Translations under genes and position numbers: made by a program | Assembly: GCA_902497145.1 (NCBI GenBank) | Contig: CABVDR010000097.1 | Span: 1-6,739, forward strand | Length of the DNA stretch: 6,739 nucleotides | Direction of reading: 5' to 3' | Source: an uncultured Oscillospiraceae bacterium | Lineage (GTDB): Bacteria; Bacillota; Clostridia; Oscillospirales; Oscillospiraceae | Shown here: positions 1-5,094 of the stretch, piece by piece | Numbering within the stretch: position 1 is the first letter of the stretch | Layout of the letters: every line of letters starts with the position of its first letter | Notes under the pieces: generated by a model | Databases searched by the model: none | What the model was told of the DNA's origin: nothing | The model's input: the letters and a program-made list of their open reading frames with translations, nothing else

Positions 1-498
1 CTGGGTCTCGCCGGGGCCGCGGGTGCCGATGGCGCCCTCCTGGCGCTCCAGGTGGCTCCACATGCCGATGAGCCGGGGCAGCAGGTACTTATACTGGGCC
101 AGCTCCACCTGGAGGCGGCCCTCCCGGGTGCGGGCACGCTGGGCAAAGATGTCCAGGATCAGGGCGGAGCGGTCCAGCACGCCCACCTTCAGCTCCTCCC
201 CCAGCACCCGCTGCTGGGAGGGGGACAGGGCGTTGTCGAAGATGACCATGTCCGCCCCCATGGTGCGCACCAGCTGGCGCACCTCCTCCACCTTGCCCTG
301 GCCGATGAAGGTGCGGGGGTCGGGGCTGTCCTTCTGCTGGAGCACCATGCCCACGCTCTGGCCGCCCGCGGTCTCCAGCAGGTCCTTGAGCTCCTCCATG
401 GACTCCTCGGTGGCGTTCTCCTCCCGGGTGAGGCTGTGGGCGCTCAGGCCCACCAGCACCGCCCGGTTGGTCTTTTCTTTGGTCACGTTTTCGGTCAT
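1..498 (-). CDS. hflX: GTPase HflX, N-terminal part (3' end cut by window edge)
   Basis: HflX is a GTPase that binds the ribosome and, in studied bacteria, splits stalled or stress-inactivated 70S ribosomes in the cytoplasm. The visible 166 residues are the N-terminal HflX domain. Landmarks are a SMEEL segment near residue 33, FIGQGKVEE at 65-72, a VIFDNALSPSQQ block at 85-96, and LDRSALILDIFAQRA at 108-122. These are followed by TREGRLQVELAQ at 124-135 and the family signature GTRGPGETQ at 158-166, where the window ends. The G domain (Walker A, switches, NKxD) lies outside. The start is the ATG at 496-498, the first in-frame start, with a GGAGG only 4 nt upstream. A small deviation is EGAIGT where many homologues have GGGIGT. 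It follows the flavin reductase gene by 29 nt with no terminator between, so co-transcription is likely. Identity is very secure; whether the rest of the gene is intact cannot be seen. Confidence 0.96.
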   Translation of the reverse strand, partial: MTENVTKEKTNRAVLVGLSAHSLTREENATEESMEELKDLLETAGGQSVGMVLQQKDSPDPRTFIGQGKVEEVRQLVRTMGADMVIFDNALSPSQQRVLGEELKVGVLDRSALILDIFAQRARTREGRLQVELAQYKYLLPRLIGMWSHLERQEGAIGTRGPGETQ

Positions 499-502
499 AC
501 AA

Positions 503-507
503 CCTCC
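503..507 (-). promoter_or_regulatory. Ribosome binding site of hflX (GGAGG, short spacing)
   Basis: GGAGG lies 4 nt before the hflX ATG, closer than the usual 5-9 nt. It supports the ATG at 498 as the start. A second, stronger match (AAGGAGG, 523-529) overlaps the stop codon of the upstream gene but is 24 nt away from the ATG, too far to serve that start directly. Confidence 0.7.
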
Positions 508-527
508 AAAACTTCTAGGGGCCCTCC

Positions 528-1025
528 TTACTTGGTCAGGGCCTCCACGATCTCACCAATGTACATGGTGTGGTAGTCTTTCTGGGGATACCAGCGCTCC
601 TTCACGTCCTCGGGGATGAGCTGGGGGTCCATGGGCTGGACAAAGCGCTTGCGGCACACCAGCACCAGACTGGCCTCCTCAAAGTAGGGGGCGCCGCACT
701 GGGCGGTCTTTACCGTAAAGCCGCACTCCTTCACTTTATCCACGTCCCGGCCGCTCTTGCTGCCGCACAGGGACAGCTGGGGGCGGTAGCTCTCGTCAAA
801 GAAGGAGAGGGTAAAGTACTCCTCCCGGTCCACAAACTCCTTGGTGTAGCGCTGGGGCCGGATGTAGCAGGTGGCAGCGGGACTGCCCCAGATCACGCCC
901 AGACCACCCCAAGAGGCCGTCATAGTGTTGCACTGCTCCGCCGTGCCGGCGGTAATGAGCATCCACTGGTCCCCAATGAGGGAAAATACGTTCTGCGACA
1001 AATTTTTCGGATCAATCTTCTTCAT
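528..1025 (-). CDS. Flavin reductase family protein (DIM6/NTAB, FMN-binding)
   Basis: A 165-residue protein of the flavin reductase-like FMN-binding family (flavoredoxin/DIM6-NTAB group, split-barrel fold). Members bind FMN and pass electrons from NAD(P)H or ferredoxin-type donors to flavin or another acceptor; the partner here cannot be told. The family pattern runs the full length. It has CNTMTASWGGLGVIW at 32-46 (the flavin-binding loop), YIRPQRYTKEF at 54-64 and FTLSFFDESYR at 71-81. These are followed by a CGSKSGRD segment at 87-94 with DKVKECGFTV after it, and a C-terminal YHTMYIGEIVEA at 151-162. No signal peptide or membrane segment is seen, so it should be cytosolic. The ATG at 1023-1025 is chosen because GGGAGG sits 8 nt upstream and family members begin close to this point. 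The frame stays open further upstream through the intergenic region, but that extension is not protein-like. It precedes hflX by 29 nt, probably in one transcript, and follows the rpmE terminator. Family assignment is strong, substrate unknown. Confidence 0.92.
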   Translation of the reverse strand: MKKIDPKNLSQNVFSLIGDQWMLITAGTAEQCNTMTASWGGLGVIWGSPAATCYIRPQRYTKEFVDREEYFTLSFFDESYRPQLSLCGSKSGRDVDKVKECGFTVKTAQCGAPYFEEASLVLVCRKRFVQPMDPQLIPEDVKERWYPQKDYHTMYIGEIVEALTK

Positions 1026-1033
1026 GGCACATA

Positions 1034-1039
1034 CCTCCC
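1034..1039 (-). promoter_or_regulatory. Ribosome binding site of the flavin reductase gene
   Basis: GGGAGG lies 8 nt before the ATG at 1025, ideal spacing. It decides the start in favour of MKKIDP over longer versions of the same open frame that run up to about 1136 through the terminator region. Confidence 0.8.
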
Positions 1040-1092
1040 AAACAGTATACGGGCCGCCGTCCCCTTCCATTCCCATGGGCGGCGAAAGATGC

Positions 1093-1123
1093 AAAAAGCC
1101 GCACCGAGGATTCGGTGCGGCTT
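1093..1123 (-). terminator. Rho-independent terminator after rpmE
   Basis: A perfect 12-bp inverted repeat (arms 1096-1107 and 1112-1123, GC-rich core GCCGCACCGA/TCGGTGCGGC) with a 4-nt loop. It starts 15 nt past the rpmE stop codon. On the minus strand the stem runs directly into five T residues (1097-1093), the classic layout of an intrinsic terminator. On the plus strand it is followed by TTCTTTT, so it could also stop transcription from the other direction, although no plus-strand gene is visible here. It separates rpmE from the flavin reductase-hflX unit. Confidence 0.92.
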
Positions 1124-1138
1124 CTTTTAGGCGCAATC

Positions 1139-1345
1139 TTACTTCTTGTCCAGGCCAAACTTCTTGTTGAAGCGGCTGACGCGTCCGCCGGTGTCAACCA
1201 CCTTCTGCTTACCAGTGTAGAAAGGATGACACTTGGAGCACACTTCGACACGGATGTCCTTCTTGGTAGAACCAGTCTCGATCACGTTGCCGCAGGCGCA
1301 CCGAATGGTGGTCTGCTGATAGTCGGGATGAATTCCTGCCTTCAT
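1139..1345 (-). CDS. rpmE: 50S ribosomal protein L31, zinc-binding (C+) form
   Basis: A 68-residue ribosomal protein L31, a component of the large subunit that bridges toward the 30S head in 70S ribosomes. It opens with the family start MKAGIHPDYQ. It has the four zinc-ligand cysteines C16, C18, C36 and C39, in CACG and CSKCHPFYTG contexts. The end is GGRVSRFNKKFG and a lysine-rich tail. All four cysteines present marks the C+ type, as in Bacillus subtilis RpmE, rather than the zinc-free paralogue used under zinc starvation. The ATG at 1343-1345 is fixed by the conserved N-terminus and an AGAGGTG site 8 nt upstream. A longer in-frame version starting with TTG near 1417 would run across the promoter and is rejected. 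The gene has its own promoter upstream and its own terminator downstream, so it looks monocistronic. In many Clostridia rpmE is followed by prmC/prfA; that arrangement is absent here. Confidence 0.97.
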   Translation of the reverse strand: MKAGIHPDYQQTTIRCACGNVIETGSTKKDIRVEVCSKCHPFYTGKQKVVDTGGRVSRFNKKFGLDKK

Positions 1346-1353
1346 TGTATCTT

Positions 1354-1360
1354 CACCTCT
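1354..1360 (-). promoter_or_regulatory. Ribosome binding site of rpmE
   Basis: AGAGGTG ends 8 nt before the rpmE ATG and supports that start. Four of its bases (GAGG, 1356-1359) could pair with an upstream CCTC (1370-1373) in the leader, a weak potential occlusion of the site. Confidence 0.75.
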
Positions 1361-1396
1361 TTCTCCATGGAGGGATCGTTTGTAAACGCAACTGGT

Positions 1397-1425
1397 ATCA
1401 TAGCATAACTCTTTCAAAATTGCAA
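1397..1425 (-). promoter_or_regulatory. Sigma-A-type promoter of rpmE with extended -10
   Basis: On the minus strand TTGCAA (1420-1425) and TATGAT (1397-1402) are separated by exactly 17 nt. TG is placed one base before the -10 (TGCTATGAT), giving an extended -10. The predicted transcript would start near 1390 and have a leader of about 45 nt. The -35 begins only about 14 nt after the addA stop codon, and the region is AT-rich against a GC-rich background. The match is close to consensus at both boxes; the start point is inferred. Confidence 0.85.
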
Positions 1426-1438
1426 TAGGTTTTCCACT

Positions 1439-4400
1439 TTATTTTTTCAAATTTTCTACTTCAGGCAGCTCCACTGGGGTGGAGGTGGCGAAAAACCACA
1501 GCATCTTGCGATAAACCCGCCGCCCGGTGATCCGCTCCAGGGCGCGGCTGTATGCGCTGAGCTGGGGGGCGTAGTGCGCTGCCCGCTCCCCCTCCTCCCC
1601 GGGCCGGACCCGGTCGCTCTTGAAGTCCAGCACGGTGATGCCCTTCTCATCCACGAACCAGCAGTCCACCACACCCTGGAGAAGCACCTGCTCCCCCTCC
1701 AGGCCGGGCAGGTAGTCCCCGGCGGGGGTGAGCAGGGAGAATTTAAACTCCCGGTGTACTTCTTTTGCCTGGGCCAATTCCCGGCCCAGCGGCGAGGTAA
1801 AGAAGGCGCTGAGCACCTCCGGTTTTACCGCCTCCCCCTGCAAGGGGGTGAGGAAGCCGTCCCGCACCATCCCCGCCACCGCCTCGGCGATGGCTTCCGG
1901 GCTGTGGTCCCCCTCCAGAGGCACATACTGCATGGCCAAATGGAGGGCGGTGCCCTTCTGGGCGGCGGTGAGGCCCTCCCGGCGGGCGATGAAGTCAGGA
2001 CGGCGGATGGGCTCCGGGGCGGTCTGGGCCGCTCCCTGGGCCTCCTGGGCGGCCTCCTGGTCCAGCACCCGGCCCTTAAGCTGGGTGGCAGTGAGCTTGG
2101 AAGGGGCCTGCACGGCCGCGGCGTAGGGATAGGTCCAGGTGAGGGCGGAGGTCAGGTCCTCCCCGTCCTCCTCCCGAGGCACCGGGACAAAGCGGCCCGC
2201 CCCGCCCTTGGCCTCCTCCAGCCCCTGCCCTTCCATCCAACGGATGGACCAGGCGGGACCCAGGGGCGCGGAGCACTCCGTGCCGCCCCCCGCCAGGGTG
2301 CGCAGCAGCTCTCCCTCCGGCCGGGTGAGGGCGTGGAGCAAAACCCATTGGCCCACGCTCTGCTGCCGCTCCAGAGCCACAGGGGAGACCGGCGCGGCGG
2401 CATCCTCCGCCAGCCGCTCCAGGGCCTTGGCCCCCTCGGTGAGGGCTAGGGTGAGGATCAGCTTCTCTTTCGCCCGGGTCATGGCCACGTACAGCAGCCG
2501 CATCTCCTCGGACATCATCTCCCGCTCCAGCTGCCGGGACACCGCCCGGCGGGCCAGGGTGGGGTACTCCACCATCCGCGCCCGGTCCAGCCCCTTGGGA
2601 CCCACCCCCAGCACCGGATGAAACAGCACCGGGCGCATCAGGTCCTCCCGGTTTAACCGCCGGGACAGGCCGCACACCAGCACCACCGGCTTCTCCAGAC
2701 CCTTGGACTTGTGGATGGACAGGATGGACACCCCGTCCCCGTCGCCGCCCCCTCCGGCGGCAGTGAGCTTGGCTCCGGTATCCCGCAGCCGCTCCAGGCG
2801 GAGCAAAAACTGGAACAGAGAGCGGCAGCCTCCGTCCTCCATCTGTCCGGCTAAGGCGTAGAGGGTGAGCAGGTTGTTCTGCCGCTCCTCCCCTCCCGGC
2901 ATGGCCCCGAAGAGGCCCAGGATGTTGGTCTTTTCATAGATGTGCCAGATGAGCTGGCGGCAGGTGCGGTCCCCCGCCCCAAAGCGCAGCTCCTCCAGCT
3001 CCCGGAGAAAGTCCCCGCTGTCCCGGTCCCCATCCTGGGCGGCCTGCACCAGGGCGGAGTAGAAGTCCCCCTTGGCCCCGGCCCGGAGCCGGGCCAGGTG
3101 GTCGGCGTCAAAGCCGAACACCGGGGAGCGCAGGGCGGCGATGAGGGGCACGTCCTGCCGGGGGTTGTCCACGATCTGCAAAATGGACAGGGCCACATTC
3201 ACCTCGGTGGTGGCGAAGAAGTCCTCGCCCCCCTCGGCGCTCCAGGGGATGCCCTCCTCCCCCAGGGCGCGGATGTAGTGGTGGAGCACCACCCCAGGGC
3301 TGCGCAGGAGGATCATCACGTCATTGGGCCGCAGGGGACGCACCCCGTCCCCCTCCTTGACCAGGAACGGCTCCTCCAGCAGCGCCCGGATGCGCCGGGC
3401 CACAAACCGGGCCTCCAGGCGGTTTTTGTCCTCCTTCTCCCCCTCCTGGTCCCCCAGGTAGGAGAGGTCCAGGGCGTCCAGCTCCAGGGCGTAGTCCCCG
3501 CTCTCCGGGAACTCCGCCCCAGGCACCAGGGCCTGGTCGTCGGTGTAGTCCAGCTCCCCCAGCTGGGTGGACATAATGTTCCGGAAGAGGTCGTTGCACC
3601 CCTCCAGCACCTGGGGTCGGGAGCGGAAATTGCGGGACAGCACCCGCTTGCGGGGCTCCCCCTCCTTGGCCTCGTCTCCGGGGGCAAAGCGGCGGTACTT
3701 GTCCAGGAAGATGGTGGGGTCGGCCAGGCGGAAGCGGTAGATGGACTGCTTCACATCCCCTACTTCAAAGAGGGTGCGGCCATTTCGGGAGATGGCGGTA
3801 AAAATGGCGTTCTGTACCTGGTTGGTGTCCTGGTACTCGTCCACCATCACCTCCTCAAAGCGGCTCCCCCACACCTTGGCCAGGGCGGTGGGCTGTCCCG
3901 AGGGCTCCACTAAGAGTTTTACCGCGAAGTGCTCCAGGTCGGAGAAGTCCAGCACCCCCCGCCGGGCTTTCTCGGCCTGGTAGGCCTCATGGAATCGGTG
4001 CACCAGATCCATCAGCCCCCGCACCGCCGGGGCGGCCTCCCGCAGATCGGAGAGCACCTGGGCACTGTCCCCGTCAAAGCGTTCGGCTGCCCGGGCAAGC
4101 AGGTCCTTGGCCGTGTCCCGCAGGTTCTTCACCTGCTGGGTCACCGCCGCCGCCCGGCTCTCCTCCAGGGGGGTGAGCTCTTCGCTCCGTTTCCGCTTGC
4201 GCCCCACCGCCGGGAAGGGCACGGGCAGGCAGGCGCAGGTCTTGTCCCACTGGAGGGTCTGTGCGGCCTCACAGAAGGCCTGTGCGGCCTCCAGGGAGGT
4301 CTGGATGGAGGGGGCATAATTGAGCCCCAGCAGCTCATCCTGGGCGCACAGGGCAAGCGCCCGCTCCAGCCGACGCTCCGCCTCCCGGCCTTGCCGGGCG

Positions 4401-5059
4401 GCGTCCTCCAGCAGCAGAGCGCCCCAGGGGGTCTGTCCCGCGTCGGTGATCCCCTCCAGCGCCCACACCGCTTTCTGCTCCTCCAGCCACCGCTCCGGGT
4501 CGGGGTGGCTCTGGATGCGGCCAAACACATCCAGCACGATCTGCTCCAGGCGGCTGTCGTCCCGGCCCGCCGCCAGGGTATCCACCAAGAGGGAAAAGTC
4601 GTCCCCCTCCTGGAGGTTCTCATACTGCTCCTCCAGCACGTCCTGGAGGACCTGGGCGGTCATCACCGCCCCCTCCCCCTCGTCGCACAGGCGGAAGTCG
4701 GGGTCTAAGTCCAGCAGATGGCCGCTCTCCCGCAGCAGGGCGGCACAGAAGGCGTGGATGGTGGAGATCTGGGCCTGATAGACCAAGGTGGTCTGGCGGC
4801 GGAGATGGCGGTCGTTGGGGTTCTGAGCCAGGCGCTGAGACAGTTCCTGGGCAATGCGGCCCCGCAGCTCGGCGGCCGCCGCCTTGGTGTAGGTGATAAC
4901 CAAAAACTGGGTGATGTCCAGCCCCTCGCCGGTCACCCGGTCCAGCAGCCGCTCCACCAGCACCCGGGTCTTGCCCGACCCGGCCGCCGCCGACACCAGC
5001 AGCTCCCCGCCCCGGTCGTCTACGATCTTTCGTTGTTCTTCGGTCAAGGGAAAGGCCAT
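1439..5059 (-). CDS. addA: ATP-dependent helicase/nuclease subunit A (AddA)
   Basis: AddA is the UvrD-like 3'-5' helicase plus RecB-type nuclease subunit of AddAB. The complex resects double-strand DNA ends up to Chi and loads RecA for recombinational repair. The protein is 1206 residues, full length for the family (B. subtilis about 1230). Helicase motifs in order: Q motif TEEQ at 6-9, Walker A AAAGSGKT at 24-31, motif Ia ITYTKAAAAEL at 55-65, and STIHAFC at 99-105. Then come DFSDLE at 371-376, Walker B DEYQDTN at 407-413, GDVKQSIYRFR at 434-444 and SRNFRSRP at 475-482. Motif V SIHKSKGLE is at 781-789 and motif VI YVAMTRAKEKL at 857-867. The nuclease domain has H1040 in GTALH, QGVVD with D1132, the catalytic DFKSD (D1145, K1147), and Q/Y in YAPQLSAY. 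All key residues are present, so both activities should be intact. Lys790 replaces the usual Phe/Tyr after SKGLE. The start ATG has AAGGAGG 9 nt upstream. It follows addB by 35 nt, an operon; no terminator is seen after it. Confidence 0.98.
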   Translation of the reverse strand: MAFPLTEEQRKIVDDRGGELLVSAAAGSGKTRVLVERLLDRVTGEGLDITQFLVITYTKAAAAELRGRIAQELSQRLAQNPNDRHLRRQTTLVYQAQISTIHAFCAALLRESGHLLDLDPDFRLCDEGEGAVMTAQVLQDVLEEQYENLQEGDDFSLLVDTLAAGRDDSRLEQIVLDVFGRIQSHPDPERWLEEQKAVWALEGITDAGQTPWGALLLEDAARQGREAERRLERALALCAQDELLGLNYAPSIQTSLEAAQAFCEAAQTLQWDKTCACLPVPFPAVGRKRKRSEELTPLEESRAAAVTQQVKNLRDTAKDLLARAAERFDGDSAQVLSDLREAAPAVRGLMDLVHRFHEAYQAEKARRGVLDFSDLEHFAVKLLVEPSGQPTALAKVWGSRFEEVMVDEYQDTNQVQNAIFTAISRNGRTLFEVGDVKQSIYRFRLADPTIFLDKYRRFAPGDEAKEGEPRKRVLSRNFRSRPQVLEGCNDLFRNIMSTQLGELDYTDDQALVPGAEFPESGDYALELDALDLSYLGDQEGEKEDKNRLEARFVARRIRALLEEPFLVKEGDGVRPLRPNDVMILLRSPGVVLHHYIRALGEEGIPWSAEGGEDFFATTEVNVALSILQIVDNPRQDVPLIAALRSPVFGFDADHLARLRAGAKGDFYSALVQAAQDGDRDSGDFLRELEELRFGAGDRTCRQLIWHIYEKTNILGLFGAMPGGEERQNNLLTLYALAGQMEDGGCRSLFQFLLRLERLRDTGAKLTAAGGGGDGDGVSILSIHKSKGLEKPVVLVCGLSRRLNREDLMRPVLFHPVLGVGPKGLDRARMVEYPTLARRAVSRQLEREMMSEEMRLLYVAMTRAKEKLILTLALTEGAKALERLAEDAAAPVSPVALERQQSVGQWVLLHALTRPEGELLRTLAGGGTECSAPLGPAWSIRWMEGQGLEEAKGGAGRFVPVPREEDGEDLTSALTWTYPYAAAVQAPSKLTATQLKGRVLDQEAAQEAQGAAQTAPEPIRRPDFIARREGLTAAQKGTALHLAMQYVPLEGDHSPEAIAEAVAGMVRDGFLTPLQGEAVKPEVLSAFFTSPLGRELAQAKEVHREFKFSLLTPAGDYLPGLEGEQVLLQGVVDCWFVDEKGITVLDFKSDRVRPGEEGERAAHYAPQLSAYSRALERITGRRVYRKMLWFFATSTPVELPEVENLKK

Positions 5060-5068
5060 GGCGGCACG

Positions 5069-5075
5069 CCTCCTT
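5069..5075 (-). promoter_or_regulatory. Ribosome binding site of addA
   Basis: AAGGAGG lies 9 nt before the addA ATG inside the 35-nt addB-addA gap. It is a full anti-SD match and fixes the start at MAFPLTEEQ, immediately before the Q motif as expected for AddA. Confidence 0.8.
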
Positions 5076-5094
5076 TGTTCTCGTTCTCCGGGAG

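Noticed and set aside
736..744. DnaA-box-like TTATCCACG
   Set aside because: A single copy inside the flavin reductase coding sequence, with no cluster and no AT-rich unwinding region; expected by chance.
1044..1049. TATACT as the -10 of a flavin reductase promoter
   Set aside because: There is no usable -35 at 16-18 nt and the start point would fall on the ribosome binding site; too weak to annotate.
1026..1136. N-terminal extension of the flavin reductase gene up to 1136
   Set aside because: The extension encodes the terminator hairpin and intergenic DNA. The ATG at 1025 has an ideally spaced GGGAGG and matches family length.
1346..1417. N-terminal extension of rpmE from a TTG near 1417
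   Set aside because: It would overlap the -10 box of the promoter, is not protein-like, and L31 proteins start at the MKxGIHP motif, where a good ribosome binding site is present.
2942..3913. Long plus-strand open frame (323 codons) opposite addA, plus several others opposite addA, addB and hflX
   Set aside because: They are antisense to well-conserved genes and have Gly/His/Leu/Val/Gln-rich low-quality translations typical of GC-rich shadow frames. They show no recognisable domain.
2300..4700. Many recurring CTCCTCCAG/CTCCAGG-like words suggesting repeats
   Set aside because: They are in-frame codons for Glu, Leu and Gln under strong GC third-position bias in addA, not structured repeats.
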